Below, piece by piece: positions 1 to 10,028 of a stretch of 64,000 nucleotides of DNA. A model generated the notes under the pieces. It was not told the DNA's origin. It was given only the letters and a program-made list of their open reading frames with translations, and searched no databases. The first letter of the stretch is position 1. Each line of letters begins with the position of its first letter. Location of the stretch: positions 248,001 to 312,000 of the forward strand of contig CBDFHN010000002.1 of NCBI GenBank assembly GCA_965247735.1, given 5' to 3'. A program made the position numbers and the translations under genes. Source of the stretch: JAOXRU01 sp965247735 (GTDB taxonomy: Bacteria > Bacteroidota > Bacteroidia > Flavobacteriales > Flavobacteriaceae).

Positions 1-3000
1 GAAAAAAAGAATATATATCGCAATAATTGCACTTGGGTTAATTTCTTTTCAAACAAATGCTCAAGAACAAATTACGCTAAAAGGAAAAACTCTTTTTGGT
101 ACGATGTCAGCCAGACAAATTGGCCCTGCTATAATGAGTGGTCGGATCAATGATATAGAATTACATCCTACTGATGCTAGAATTAACTATGCGGGTACTG
201 CTGGTGGTGGTGTCTGGAAATCTAGTGATGGTGGAGCCACCTACAATTCTATTTTTGATCAATATTGCCAATCTATTGGTACTGTTGCTGTAGATCCTAA
301 TGATCCAGATAATACGATTTGGGTAGGAACAGGAGAAACATGGACTAGAAATAGTGTATCTGTAGGTGACGGATTGTACAAAACTACTAATGGTGGTGGT
401 ACATGGAAAAAAATGGGATTTGAACATTCAGATCGAATTGCATCTATAGAAATCAACCCAAAAAACGGTAACGAAGTTTATGTAGGTGTACTTGGTGCAT
501 TATGGGGAGATCATGAAGAACGTGGTGTTTTTAAAACTTTAGATGGTGGTAAAACATGGAATAAAATTTTATATGTGGATCAAACTACCGGATGCTCAGA
601 CCTAGTAATGGATCCAAACAATCCAAATATACTTTATGCTTCTTTCTGGGAATTTAGAAGAACAGCATGGAGTTTTAATTCTGGTGGTGAAGGTAGCGCA
701 CTTTACAAATCTATTGATGCTGGTAAAACATGGAATAAAATCCATAATGGATTTCCAAAAGGAAAATTGGGGCGTTTTGCAATAGCTGTAGCACCTTCTA
801 ACTCATCAATATTATATGCTGTTGTAGAATCTGAAAAGAATGCAGATAAAGGATTGTATCGTTCTGATGATGCTGGAAAAAATTGGAAACATTTGAATAA
901 TGATTTTGGTTTGGTGGTTCGTCCATTTTATTTTTCTAGAATTACGGTAGATCCAAGAAATCCTGATGTAGTGGCGAAAGGTGGGCTTAGTGGTTCTATT
1001 TCTAGAGATGGTGGTAAAACATTTAAAAGTCTTGGTGCTATGCATTCTGATATTCATGATATTGTTTTTGATACTAAGGACTCTGACAGAATGTTTGTTG
1101 CTACCGATGGTGGTGTATATCGTTCATGGAATGGTGGTACAACAATGGAAATAGTAACAAACCTTCCTGTTTCTCAATTTTATCATGTTTCTGTTGATAA
1201 TGAAGAACCTTATAATATCTATGGAGGATTACAAGATAATGGATCCTGGTATGGTCCTTCTTCTTCCCCTGGAGGCATAGAAGCTAGAGATTGGAATAGT
1301 GTTGGTTATGGAGATGGTTTTAGAGTATTGCGTCATCCATCAAAAAATATTATTTATTCAGAAATGCAAGGTGCAGAAAATGTATGGCGTTATGATGTGG
1401 ATAGAAATATAAGTAAAACTATTCAGCCACAACCTAAAAAAGGAGATCCAAAACTTCGTTTTAACTGGAATGCGCCTATGGCATTAAGTAATTTTAATGC
1501 TGATCGTTTTTATATGGGAAGTCAGTTTTTACATGTATCAGATGATATGGGAGATTCTTGGCGTATTATTTCACCTGATTTAACAACAAATGATAAAGCA
1601 AAACAAGGACAAGAAAATTCTGGTGGACTTTCTAAAGATAATTCTGGAGCTGAAAATCATTGTACAATTTTTACAATTGCAGAATCTCCATTGGATAAAA
1701 ATGTAATTTGGGTTGGTACAGACGATGGAAATGTACAGGTAACTACAGATGGTGGAAAATCATGGACAAATACCATTGAAAACGTTAGTGGATTGCCAAA
1801 AAACACCTGGTGTTACCATATAGAAGCTAGTGCCCATGATAAAGGTACTGCCTATGCTGTTTTTGAAGGACATACCAATAATGATAAAAATGCATATACC
1901 TATAAAACTATTGATTTTGGAAAAACATGGACTTCTATAATATCTGATGATGTTAATGGATTTGTTAGAAATATTCAAGAGGATTATGTAAATAAAGATT
2001 TGTTGTTTTTAGGAACTGAGTTTGGGTTATATGTTACTATCAATGGAGGAAAAAATTGGAGTAAATTCACCAATAACATGCCATCTGTTGCTGTACATCA
2101 TATTGAATTACAAAAGCAAACCAACGATTTGGTAATGGGTACTCATGGTAGAGGTGTTATTATTATTGATGACATTAGTCCTTTGCGTGGTTTAACCCAA
2201 GAAGCTTTAGCAAAAAAGGTACATTTCTTTGATTTAAAACCAACTATCATGAAAGAACAAAGTCCTTTTGGTGGTGGAAGTAGCGAGTTAGAGTTTGTAG
2301 GACCAAATCCTACAAGTCAGGCACAAATAATTTATTACCTAAAAAAGAGGCATACTTTTGGCAAAATGACCATGGAAGTACAAGACATGCAAGGAAATAA
2401 AATTGCTAGCCTTAATCCAGGGAAATCTAAAGGAATTAACAGTGTTACTTGGAATTTCTCTCATAAAATTCCGAAAATAGCAAAAGCCAAGACTTTTACT
2501 TTTGGAGGTTTAACAGCACCAAGAGTTGTTGCTGGAACCTATAAAGTGGTCTTAAAAAAAGGAAAAGAAAGTTTTGAGCACCTAATAGAACTAGCCTACG
2601 ATCCAAAATCATTATTATCAGCATCAGACAGAGTTTTAAAGCATAAAACTACAATGGATTTGTATGATATGAACGAAGAATTGGCGTATTTGGTTTATGA
2701 AATTGATGCCACTTTGGATGTCGCAAATGCGTTAAAAAAAGAAAGCTCAAAAGCTAATAAGACCGTTAATACCGTTATTAGCGAATTAACGAGTTTAAAA
2801 GAAACACTGGTGGTTACTACAGGGGATAATTATGTAGGATCTGCTGAACCTCAATTAAGAGAAAAATTATCAGATTTGTACAGTAAAATTGCATCTAGTT
2901 TTGAATTAGCTTCAGCATCTGACTTGGATAATTTATCACTTCTGACTGATAGATTTGATGCTGCAAAAAAGGTATTTACTAAAATTAAGAGCAAGCGTAT

Positions 3001-3082
3001 TTCAAAAATGAATAGTTTTATTGAAAAAAGTAAAAGCCCTCAATTACATGTTAAGTCATTAGAAGCATTTAAGAAAGATTAA
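1..3082 (+). CDS. Secreted Asp-box/VPS10-like beta-propeller protein (5' end cut by window)
   Basis: The reading frame is open from base 2 and begins KKRIYIAIIALGLIS...NAQEQ, a signal peptide with a likely cut after NAQ. Base 1 (g) is probably the last base of the ATG, so nearly the whole protein (about 1027 residues) is present; the internal ATG at 104 is not the start. At least nine Asp-box repeats of the type S/T-x-D-x-G-x-T/x-W (for example DGGKTW, DAGKTW, FGKTW, GGKNW) cover the first two thirds, as in VPS10/sortilin and WD40/BNR-like propellers. The last 250 residues are helical and charged. It is probably exported to the periplasm or surface; no catalytic function can be assigned. A strong terminator follows. 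Confidence 0.88.
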   Translation, partial: KKRIYIAIIALGLISFQTNAQEQITLKGKTLFGTMSARQIGPAIMSGRINDIELHPTDARINYAGTAGGGVWKSSDGGATYNSIFDQYCQSIGTVAVDPNDPDNTIWVGTGETWTRNSVSVGDGLYKTTNGGGTWKKMGFEHSDRIASIEINPKNGNEVYVGVLGALWGDHEERGVFKTLDGGKTWNKILYVDQTTGCSDLVMDPNNPNILYASFWEFRRTAWSFNSGGEGSALYKSIDAGKTWNKIHNGFPKGKLGRFAIAVAPSNSSILYAVVESEKNADKGLYRSDDAGKNWKHLNNDFGLVVRPFYFSRITVDPRNPDVVAKGGLSGSISRDGGKTFKSLGAMHSDIHDIVFDTKDSDRMFVATDGGVYRSWNGGTTMEIVTNLPVSQFYHVSVDNEEPYNIYGGLQDNGSWYGPSSSPGGIEARDWNSVGYGDGFRVLRHPSKNIIYSEMQGAENVWRYDVDRNISKTIQPQPKKGDPKLRFNWNAPMALSNFNADRFYMGSQFLHVSDDMGDSWRIISPDLTTNDKAKQGQENSGGLSKDNSGAENHCTIFTIAESPLDKNVIWVGTDDGNVQVTTDGGKSWTNTIENVSGLPKNTWCYHIEASAHDKGTAYAVFEGHTNNDKNAYTYKTIDFGKTWTSIISDDVNGFVRNIQEDYVNKDLLFLGTEFGLYVTINGGKNWSKFTNNMPSVAVHHIELQKQTNDLVMGTHGRGVIIIDDISPLRGLTQEALAKKVHFFDLKPTIMKEQSPFGGGSSELEFVGPNPTSQAQIIYYLKKRHTFGKMTMEVQDMQGNKIASLNPGKSKGINSVTWNFSHKIPKIAKAKTFTFGGLTAPRVVAGTYKVVLKKGKESFEHLIELAYDPKSLLSASDRVLKHKTTMDLYDMNEELAYLVYEIDATLDVANALKKESSKANKTVNTVISELTSLKETLVVTTGDNYVGSAEPQLREKLSDLYSKIASSFELASASDLDNLSLLTDRFDAAKKVFTKIKSKRISKMNSFIEKSKSPQLHVKSLEAFKKD

Positions 3083-3104
3083 ATAGCTGTTTTTATATAA
3101 TATC

Positions 3105-3140
3105 AATCCCTTTGTGAATAAAATTACAAAGGGATTTTTT
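3105..3140 (+). terminator. Rho-independent terminator
   Basis: An 11-bp perfect stem (AATCCCTTTGT at 3105-3115 with ACAAAGGGATT at 3126-3136) has a 10-base loop and is followed by a T run. It ends the propeller gene that stops at 3082. Confidence 0.9.
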
Positions 3141-3223
3141 GTTAGTAACCTCGTTAATAAAAGCATGGTTGGTACTGAATTATCAGCTATAATAAAATGT
3201 AACTTTAATAAAAACAACTTATT

Positions 3224-3643
3224 ATGGATACACGTGCTAACAAATTACTTCAAAAAAGGGTTGCTATCGTAAAAGCTATGGTAACAAAAACGATGTCTAC
3301 AGAAGAACAGTTTCAAAATAAAACGTTACGGCCAGTAATACATCAGCAGAACGACTTAATAGTTGCAGTATTTAAAAATTATATCAATAAACACAAAGGG
3401 CATTTTTACACCTTATCTATCGAAAAGCAGTTACAGTACATAGAAAACGCTATTCAACGCGATATTAAGTTTAGAAATTCTTTAAAAGGAATTGTTATTG
3501 GACAATTTACACTTGAAGAATATGCCGAATACATCAAAAATTCATCAGCAATCAACAAGCGAATGATGCGTATTGTTATAGAACGCCTAAAGGATCAATT
3601 ACAACTATTGGCAACAACAGTTAGAGAAGATGTTATACTATAG
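3224..3643 (+). CDS. Conserved small helical protein of unknown function
   Basis: This 139-residue basic protein has no signal peptide or membrane segment and is predicted largely helical by its composition (many K, Q, I, E). The start ATGGATACACGT follows an A-rich leader. Similar flavobacterial proteins are sometimes labelled 'glyoxalase', but I see none of the metal-binding His/Glu pattern of that fold, so I do not transfer the name. It stands alone: a terminator lies 80 bp upstream and a convergent gene begins 23 bp downstream. It could be a small cytoplasmic regulator or chaperone-like protein, but nothing in the sequence decides this. Confidence 0.7.
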   Translation: MDTRANKLLQKRVAIVKAMVTKTMSTEEQFQNKTLRPVIHQQNDLIVAVFKNYINKHKGHFYTLSIEKQLQYIENAIQRDIKFRNSLKGIVIGQFTLEEYAEYIKNSSAINKRMMRIVIERLKDQLQLLATTVREDVIL

Positions 3644-3666
3644 TTAACAGCATTTTTTAACGCGGT

Positions 3667-4344
3667 TTAATCAAGTATTGATTCTCCATTAAGATTGGTG
3701 GTTAACACATCGCTCATATAATCAAAATATGGGCGTATGGTTTTGAATGTTTCATTTACATCTTTTAAAAAGTTTTTAGATAGTACTTCTTTATCCGAAA
3801 ACTTCTTTGTAAATATAAATTGCTTCATTCTAATCATTTCAATATTTGCATGTGTTTTATCAAAGCCTTTAGGTGCAGTTTTTAGACTATCACCAACAAT
3901 AGCACCCCATGTTTTTTTAAACTTAGGAGCCTCTATAATTCCTTTTATTTCTGTTGTATCTAACTCAAATTCTTTTCTGATTCTGAATAAATCTTCTTTA
4001 TTTGGTTCCCAAAAACCAGTAGCAACAAAACTATCTCCTGGTTTTAAATGCAAATAATAACCTCCTCTAAGGTGAGCTCCTGCCCTACTATATGATCCGC
4101 CTAAATGTGTTTTATATGGTGTTTTATCTTTCGAAAAACGAACATCTCTGTAGATTCTAAATAATTTTTGTTTTGCAATTTCATCATGAGCTGCTAATTC
4201 TGTTAAAAGCTCGCCATAAAATGTTTTTATTTCAGTTTGAATCTTTGTAAAACCTTCTTTATTGGCATTAAACCATTCTCTATTATTGTTTTGATCCAAT
4301 TCATTTAAAAAAGAAAAAACTTCTGATGAAATAGTAGCACTCAT
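3667..4344 (-). CDS. DUF2461 (TIGR02453) family protein
   Basis: The 225-residue product carries the hallmarks of DUF2461: the N-terminal FLNELDQNNNREWF segment (residues 12-25), RIYRDVRFSKDKTPYK near residues 64-80, a GGYYLHL strand, and the length expected for the family. The family is widespread in Bacteroidota and its biochemical role is unknown. It has no signal peptide, so it is cytoplasmic. The gene is convergent with the preceding plus-strand ORF and divergent from the cysteine operon, with about 145 bp between the two starts that must hold both promoters. Confidence 0.85.
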   Translation of the reverse strand: MSATISSEVFSFLNELDQNNNREWFNANKEGFTKIQTEIKTFYGELLTELAAHDEIAKQKLFRIYRDVRFSKDKTPYKTHLGGSYSRAGAHLRGGYYLHLKPGDSFVATGFWEPNKEDLFRIRKEFELDTTEIKGIIEAPKFKKTWGAIVGDSLKTAPKGFDKTHANIEMIRMKQFIFTKKFSDKEVLSKNFLKDVNETFKTIRPYFDYMSDVLTTNLNGESILD

Positions 4345-4489
4345 GATACCTGTTTGTTAAAATTAGAATAAATCACAAATTACAACGAAGCACATAAAAA
4401 ACCAATTATTTTGGTGTAGATTGTTAAATAAAGTCAAAACAATTTCTATATATCTATTAATTCTATAAATTTGGTGGAAAATTAGGAAC

Positions 4490-5284
4490 ATGACCAAAAG
4501 GGAAATAATTACTAGTATAAATTTTCAAAAGGAACAGCAACCAAATCTTAAATATGTACTTAAGGAAAAGACTGAACTTTTTACCAAAGAACTTTTTTAT
4601 ACACTTTTTGATGCCGATACTGATGTTGAAAACAATATAGAAGCGTTAGAACAATTATTTGATGACTTAGTTACTTTGGCATGTTGGGATCCTGATAAAG
4701 CTTGTGGGGAGGTTTGGGAAGGTTATTTACAAGCATTACCAGAATTATTAAAAAAATTGAATTTAGATGCAAAAGCAACTTTGGCCTGCGATCCAGCAAC
4801 CTTAACAATAGAAGAAATCTATTTGGCATATCCTGGTTTTTATGCCGTTGCAATATATCGCTTAGCTAATGAATTGCATAAAAAAGGATTCCCATTAGTA
4901 CCAAGGTTAATGACTGAATATTCGCATAGACAAACCGGAGTTGATATACATCCTGGAGCTACTATTGGTGATCATTTCCATATTGACCATGGTACAGGTG
5001 TTGTAATTGGTGAAACTGCAATCATTAAAAATAATGTGAAGATTTATCAGGGAGTGACTTTAGGAGGACTCTTTGTAGCCAAAAAACTAACAGGAACAAA
5101 AAGACATCCAACTATAGAAAACAATGTTACCATATATGCTAGTGCAACAATATTGGGCGGTGATACTATAGTGGGAGAAAACACAATAATAGGCGGAAAT
5201 GCATGGGTTACAGCTTCTGTACCTCCAAACTCAACAGTTTTTCATAGCCCCGTAATAAAAATAAAATCAATTGTTAATGAATAA
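4490..5284 (+). CDS. cysE: Serine O-acetyltransferase
   Basis: It transfers acetyl from acetyl-CoA to L-serine, giving O-acetylserine, the acceptor for sulfide in cysteine synthesis. The 264-residue protein has a helical N-terminal half (residues 1-145) and a C-terminal left-handed beta-helix of hexapeptide repeats from about residue 150. The motif DHGTGVVIGE (D166, H167) and H206 in RHPTI match the catalytic histidine region of CysE/EpsC. Its stop overlaps the start of the next gene, cysteine synthase, so the two are almost certainly co-transcribed and translationally coupled; the enzymes also work in sequence and in other bacteria form a complex. Bacteroidota orthologues are often named EpsC. 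Confidence 0.9.
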   Translation: MTKREIITSINFQKEQQPNLKYVLKEKTELFTKELFYTLFDADTDVENNIEALEQLFDDLVTLACWDPDKACGEVWEGYLQALPELLKKLNLDAKATLACDPATLTIEEIYLAYPGFYAVAIYRLANELHKKGFPLVPRLMTEYSHRQTGVDIHPGATIGDHFHIDHGTGVVIGETAIIKNNVKIYQGVTLGGLFVAKKLTGTKRHPTIENNVTIYASATILGGDTIVGENTIIGGNAWVTASVPPNSTVFHSPVIKIKSIVNE

Positions 5285-6152
5285 CTCCATACTCGATTTA
5301 ATAGGCAATACACCATTGGTAAAGGCCAAGAACATTATCAGTAATCCAAATATTTCATTGTATTTTAAGCTCGAAGGAAATAATCCAGGCGGAAGCGTTA
5401 AAGACCGAGCAGCTTTTAATATGATAAATAGTGCATTGGAACGTGGCGATATTAACAAAAACACAAAGTTAATTGAAGCCACTAGTGGAAATACAGGAAT
5501 AGCTTTGGCAATGATAGCCAGAGAATTTGGATTAGAAATTGAATTGGTAATGCCCGAAAAATCAACAAAAGAAAGAGTACAGACGATGAGGGCTTACGGG
5601 GCTAAAGTAACACTTATACCAGACGGAATTGAAGCAGCAAGAGATTATGCAGATGCCAAAGTAAAAGATGGATACGTTATGCTAAACCAGTTTGCTAATA
5701 ACGACAATTGGAAAGCACACTATAAAACTACAGGTCCAGAAATTTGGAAAGATACTCAAGGTACTATTACTCATTTTGTAAGCGCTATGGGAACTACAGG
5801 TACCATAATGGGAACTTCTACCTTTATAAAAGAACAAAATAAAGATGTAAAAATGGTAGGTGTACAACCAACGGATGATTCTAGTATTCCTGGCATACGA
5901 AAATGGCCAAAAGAATACCTTCCAGAGATATTTAATCCTTCTAAAGTGGATCAAACTATAGAGGTAAGTACTGAAGAAGCTAAAATGATGACTATTCGTT
6001 TGGCTAAGGAAGAAGGGATTTTTGCTGGTATGAGCAGTGGTGGTGCAGCTGCAGCTGCTGTAAAACTAGCTGATACCTTAGAAAGTGGTGTTCTAGTAAG
6101 TATTATTTGTGATCGTGGTGACCGCTATCTTTCTTCGGATTTATTTGAATAA
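5277..6152 (+). CDS. cysM: Cysteine synthase (O-acetylserine sulfhydrylase, CysM type)
   Basis: This PLP enzyme makes L-cysteine from O-acetylserine and sulfide. The 291-residue protein shows GGSVKDRAA with the PLP lysine at K42, the substrate loop SGNTG at 70-74 and a glycine-rich phosphate loop (GTTGTIMGT). I choose the ATG at 5277, which overlaps the end of cysE by 8 bp, over an in-frame TTG at 5271. Overall length and the NNPGGSVKDR motif fit CysM better than CysK, though the split is subtle. It forms a two-gene cysteine operon with the upstream acetyltransferase. Confidence 0.92.
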   Translation: MNNSILDLIGNTPLVKAKNIISNPNISLYFKLEGNNPGGSVKDRAAFNMINSALERGDINKNTKLIEATSGNTGIALAMIAREFGLEIELVMPEKSTKERVQTMRAYGAKVTLIPDGIEAARDYADAKVKDGYVMLNQFANNDNWKAHYKTTGPEIWKDTQGTITHFVSAMGTTGTIMGTSTFIKEQNKDVKMVGVQPTDDSSIPGIRKWPKEYLPEIFNPSKVDQTIEVSTEEAKMMTIRLAKEEGIFAGMSSGGAAAAAVKLADTLESGVLVSIICDRGDRYLSSDLFE

Positions 6153-6300
6153 AAAAACATAGAACAAAGACTGCCGCTACGCTAATAGCATATGAAGAAT
6201 AAATCATTTTGTTTGATAATAAGATTTTTGATGCTTATCGTAAAGCGTAATATCTAAGTTGAAGCATCTTAATACTTAATTCTCACTATTCAATACTATT

Positions 6301-7089
6301 CTAAAACTCAATACTATTTAAATGCAATCCAGATCCTGGAGCTACAAAAGTATGCTGTATTGTTGTATTTTCTAATAAGGAATCTGAAAGTTCGGTTAAT
6401 GTCATTTCCCCTTTTCCTACTTGTAATAAAGCACCCATCATCATTCTTATCTGATAACGCATAAACCCTTTTCCTCTAACATGAAGCGCATAACTTTCTT
6501 CAGGAAAAAAACTAGCTGTTAAAAATGTGTTTTTCTTAAGTTCGCAGTGTTTTACAGTACGGACTAAACTTGCTCCTGCTTCAGTTTTTGCTTTTACCGT
6601 AAATGCCTTAAAATTGTGTGTCCCATTATATAAATCTGCTGCCTGTTTCATCGCATTAATATCTAATGAGAAATTATTATTCATGATGTAAGGCGCTGCA
6701 TATGGATGGTTTTTTGTCTCGTGAGAAAACAAATAGATATACTCCTTTTCACTAACATCTTGTATGATATTAAATGTTGCATCTGTAGTTTCTATGGAAA
6801 TTATTCTTAAATCTGCAGGTAAATTGTGATTAAACAAGGTTTTAAACTCCTCCAAATCTTTGAGTTCGTCATTTGTAATGAAAAGTTCAAATGCAGCTGT
6901 CTCTGCAGATACCATTGCATCTGTTCTTCCAGCTCCTAAAATCTTAAAAGTTGTTTCTGGTAAAATATACTTTAATGTCTTGTGCAACATTCCTTCAATA
7001 GTCTTTAAACCAGGTTGTTTTTGCCAACCATGATATCTAAATCCTAAAAATTGGAGATGTACTAAATAGTAGTATTTTTTTTGAAACAT
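6301..7089 (-). CDS. truA: TruA-family tRNA pseudouridine synthase
   Basis: It is predicted to isomerise uridine to pseudouridine in the tRNA anticodon stem-loop. The 262-residue product has the TruA order: an N-terminal GFRYHGWQKQPG strand (residues 16-27), catalytic motif GAGRTDAMVSA (D57), and KGFMRYQIRMMMGALL in the C-terminal half. The catalytic motif departs from the usual GRTDAGVHA at two places (M59 for G, S61 for H), so this may be a divergent paralogue rather than the main TruA. The first codons are A/T-rich and the ATG lies in a run of A. About 145 bp of non-coding sequence separates it from cysM, to which it is convergent. Confidence 0.85.
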   Translation of the reverse strand: MFQKKYYYLVHLQFLGFRYHGWQKQPGLKTIEGMLHKTLKYILPETTFKILGAGRTDAMVSAETAAFELFITNDELKDLEEFKTLFNHNLPADLRIISIETTDATFNIIQDVSEKEYIYLFSHETKNHPYAAPYIMNNNFSLDINAMKQAADLYNGTHNFKAFTVKAKTEAGASLVRTVKHCELKKNTFLTASFFPEESYALHVRGKGFMRYQIRMMMGALLQVGKGEMTLTELSDSLLENTTIQHTFVAPGSGLHLNSIEF

Positions 7090-7330
7090 TCGTTATTTCT
7101 ATTATTGTATAAAAGTAAAAATATCAAAAACAAAGAAAACCAATCTAATGATTATATTAGTAGTATTATTAAATTATTATTTGTGGCTGTCATTAACTTA
7201 ATAATGGCTTAATTTTAAAATACAGTTTCTTAAAAAAAACGAGCCTATTCCTTATTTCATCTAAATAAATCAACTGTCACAATGTAAGCATCTGAAATTA
7301 TAACCACTAATAAAAAATACGAGTTATATT

Positions 7331-7900
7331 ATGAAAACACTACTTCAAGAAATAGCCAAATGTAAAATTTGCGATAAGGACCTAAAATTTGGAGCTAGAC
7401 CTGTTGTTTCTGGAAGTACCAAAAGTAAAATCATTATTATTGGACAGGCACCTGGTATTATTGTTCATAACAGCGGTATTCCTTGGGACGATAAGAGTGG
7501 ATCAAATCTACGTTCTTGGATGGAAATTTCTAATGATGACTTTTATGATTCGGATAAAGTAGCTATAATTCCTATGGGGTTTTGCTATCCTGGAAAAGGA
7601 AAAACAGGAGATTTACCACCTAGAAAAGAATGTGCTCCACTATGGCATAATCAATTATTAGAAAATATAAACCCAAAATTGATTTTATTGATAGGAAAAT
7701 ATGCACAGGATTATTATTTAGGAGCAAGAGCAGAAGCTACTTTAACAGCTACTGTTAGAAATTTTAAAAACTATCTGCCTGAGTATTTTGTGTTGCCTCA
7801 TCCCTCTCCAAGAAATAACATATGGCAGGCAAAAAATGAATGGTTCAAAAAAGAGGTGTTGCCAACTTTAAAAGAAGTAACGCAGCAAGTATTAAAATAA
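7331..7900 (+). CDS. Uracil-DNA glycosylase superfamily protein
   Basis: The 189-residue protein has the two signature motifs of the uracil-DNA glycosylase superfamily: GQAPG at 38-42 (motif 1, water-activating region) and HPSPRN at 157-162 (motif 2, minor-groove loop). The N-terminal CKIC pair (C11, C14) resembles part of the iron-sulfur-type UDG families, but the other cysteines of a cluster are not clearly arranged. It probably removes uracil or a related damaged base from DNA. The gene is monocistronic with a 240-bp upstream region and is convergent with the SDR gene that ends 14 bp beyond it. Confidence 0.82.
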   Translation: MKTLLQEIAKCKICDKDLKFGARPVVSGSTKSKIIIIGQAPGIIVHNSGIPWDDKSGSNLRSWMEISNDDFYDSDKVAIIPMGFCYPGKGKTGDLPPRKECAPLWHNQLLENINPKLILLIGKYAQDYYLGARAEATLTATVRNFKNYLPEYFVLPHPSPRNNIWQAKNEWFKKEVLPTLKEVTQQVLK

Positions 7901-7914
7901 TGATGAGCTAATTG

Positions 7915-9033
7915 CTACCAACCTTCACCTTTAAAATTTTTGTTTTTTGCATAATTGATGGTGTCCTCTAAATAATCCTCAACATTATAATTGGGTATTG
8001 GTACAATCGATTCTAGTAATTGTGTATCATATTCATAAGGATCAGATGTCAAGTACTGATTTAAATGTAACCCAATAGATTTGTAGTAGATATCTTCTAA
8101 TCTATTCTTTCCTTCTAATAATAACCCACCACTAGAAGAATTTAAAAAAGTAAAATCATTAAAATCTACCGCTTTTATAATCCTACTCATTCCTTTTACA
8201 ATATTGGTGCTTTTAGAATGCACAATATTAAGTTGGTCTATTTGTTTTTGAAAAACATTGGCAATTACTTTAGCAACATAATCTACGGGAATGATATTTA
8301 ATCCCGTTTTAAAATTAGCCGCTATTCGTATAGAATTACCTACTAATGGACTCTTGTAGAAGAACTTACCCAAAAGATAATAAACCATATAGTTAGATAT
8401 AAAATAAGGAGATTTATTAAAAATATTACCTCCCAAAACACTAGGTCTTAATATTTGTACCTCTACTTCTTTTTCTTTTCCTTTCTGCAACAAAAACTTC
8501 TCTGTTTCGTGTTTTGATTGCTCGTAAAAATTACGGTATTGTGGTTCTTTACTATTGTGATAATCATTATCTATAAGTCCACCAATATTTCCAATACTAA
8601 ATGCAGTACTGATATAGGTAAACTTAGTAATATAGTCTGAAAAGGTGTTAAAAATATCTTTTGTAAACTCTAGGTTTCCATTAAATATAGTCTCCCGCTG
8701 AGAGATATCAGTAGAAAGATTAACACAACCAGCAGAATGAATAAAGAAATTATCTTCTTTTGTAGTCAAATATAGCTCCGGTTTAAAAAAAGCATCCATA
8801 TCCAATACATTTACCTTAGCTAAAATTGCTTCTTTATTAAGAGCAATAAATTCAGGAGCAGCATCACTATCCAAAATCTTTTGAATTCTTGATTCAGCAG
8901 ATTTTCCATTCTTATCTCGTACTGGTAAATAGATTGTATTAATACTATCTTTTTTTAACAACTCATATATAACCTGCGACCCTAATGTTCCAGTTCCTCC
9001 AGTTAAAATTACGTTCATTTTCTTTTCTGACAT
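7915..9033 (-). CDS. SDR-family NAD(P)-dependent reductase (thioester-reductase-like)
   Basis: The 372-residue protein opens with the Rossmann signature TGGTGTLGS (residues 10-18) and has YEQSKHETE as the SDR Y-x-x-x-K catalytic pair. Its overall organisation (N-terminal Rossmann, long C-terminal substrate lobe) resembles the Male-sterility/thioester reductase group that reduces acyl thioesters. The substrate is unknown. It lies 43 bp downstream of an alpha/beta hydrolase on the same strand, and the two are probably one operon acting on an acyl or ester compound; that functional link is inference. Confidence 0.8.
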   Translation of the reverse strand: MSEKKMNVILTGGTGTLGSQVIYELLKKDSINTIYLPVRDKNGKSAESRIQKILDSDAAPEFIALNKEAILAKVNVLDMDAFFKPELYLTTKEDNFFIHSAGCVNLSTDISQRETIFNGNLEFTKDIFNTFSDYITKFTYISTAFSIGNIGGLIDNDYHNSKEPQYRNFYEQSKHETEKFLLQKGKEKEVEVQILRPSVLGGNIFNKSPYFISNYMVYYLLGKFFYKSPLVGNSIRIAANFKTGLNIIPVDYVAKVIANVFQKQIDQLNIVHSKSTNIVKGMSRIIKAVDFNDFTFLNSSSGGLLLEGKNRLEDIYYKSIGLHLNQYLTSDPYEYDTQLLESIVPIPNYNVEDYLEDTINYAKNKNFKGEGW

Positions 9034-9076
9034 TAGTGTTGTTTTGCTAAAATTTAGGCAATAATTAGATATTCTA

Positions 9077-9859
9077 TTACCCTAAACTATTTAAAAAATG
9101 TATTGATTTTTGGTTAAAAACCTGTGGTTGCTCTACATTCACAACATGGCCACAGTCTTCAACTACAATAAGTTGCGATAATTCGTGTTTTTTAGACATT
9201 TGCTCAATAGACGGAAGAAATAAATAATCTTCTTCTCCCATTAAATATAGTGTTGGAATTTTAATATCCTTAACTCTAAATAACCGCAATAGTGGGTTAA
9301 TTTCCGAAGTCAATTTAAACCAACGAATAAATTCTTTTTGATATAACTTTTTTGCCTCTCTAACAAACAATATTCTAGAGTTTTTATGATTTTTTCTTGG
9401 CATAATAATAAAAGCAAAAAACTTGTACAATAGCATATAAGGTACTACCGATTTAAATATTACACCAAGTCTTATCAATACTTGGGAGCGTAAGTTTAAC
9501 TTCATTATTGCACCTGCAAGAACCATACTTGCTACACGATCGGGATGTTTTTCTGCTAAATTCCGAATAAGAATAGTTCCTAATGAAATACCTACAAAAT
9601 GAGATTTTTTGATATTTAGATGATCAATAACTTTAAGAATATCAGCCGTTATTACATCAAAAGTATATTTTGTATTCATGGCATCTTTTAATACCATTTT
9701 ACTCTTACCATGTCCTCTTAAATCTAATACCAATACATTAAATTCTGCTTTAAAAGAACGAAGTTGTTTGTACCATATGGTAGAACTCCCTCCTGCTCCA
9801 TGTACGAAGGTAACCCACTCTGTACTTGTTGGATGATCAAATGTTGTATAATTTAACAA
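9077..9859 (-). CDS. Alpha/beta hydrolase
   Basis: This 260-residue protein has the alpha/beta-hydrolase core: oxyanion strand VTFVHGAGG (residues 17-24), nucleophile elbow GISLGT with S92, an acidic residue in GEEDYLF near 214, and a C-terminal histidine in CGHVVNVEQP. No signal peptide is present. It precedes the SDR reductase in a probable two-gene operon. The exact esterase, lipase or thioesterase activity cannot be told from sequence. Confidence 0.85.
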   Translation of the reverse strand: MLNYTTFDHPTSTEWVTFVHGAGGSSTIWYKQLRSFKAEFNVLVLDLRGHGKSKMVLKDAMNTKYTFDVITADILKVIDHLNIKKSHFVGISLGTILIRNLAEKHPDRVASMVLAGAIMKLNLRSQVLIRLGVIFKSVVPYMLLYKFFAFIIMPRKNHKNSRILFVREAKKLYQKEFIRWFKLTSEINPLLRLFRVKDIKIPTLYLMGEEDYLFLPSIEQMSKKHELSQLIVVEDCGHVVNVEQPQVFNQKSIHFLNSLG

Positions 9860-9954
9860 ACTGCTATTTTTAAGTCTGCAAAGCTAAGCTATTTTTATTT
9901 ATTAGCATTTTATACTTAGGCTTAGACCTTAAGATCATTAAAAATTAACATTTT

Positions 9955-9991
9955 TTAACTAAGAAAACCTTACCAAAGGCAAGGTCTTCTT
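9955..9991 (-). terminator. Probable rho-independent terminator (minus strand)
   Basis: Arms at 9961-9971 and 9981-9991 form an 11-bp stem with one wobble pair around a 9-base loop. On the minus strand the stem ends in a T-rich arm, downstream of the lipoprotein gene that stops at 10029. Confidence 0.6.
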
Positions 9992-10028
9992 AATAAACAA
10001 AATAGAAAGTTAGATAATTATTAATGGT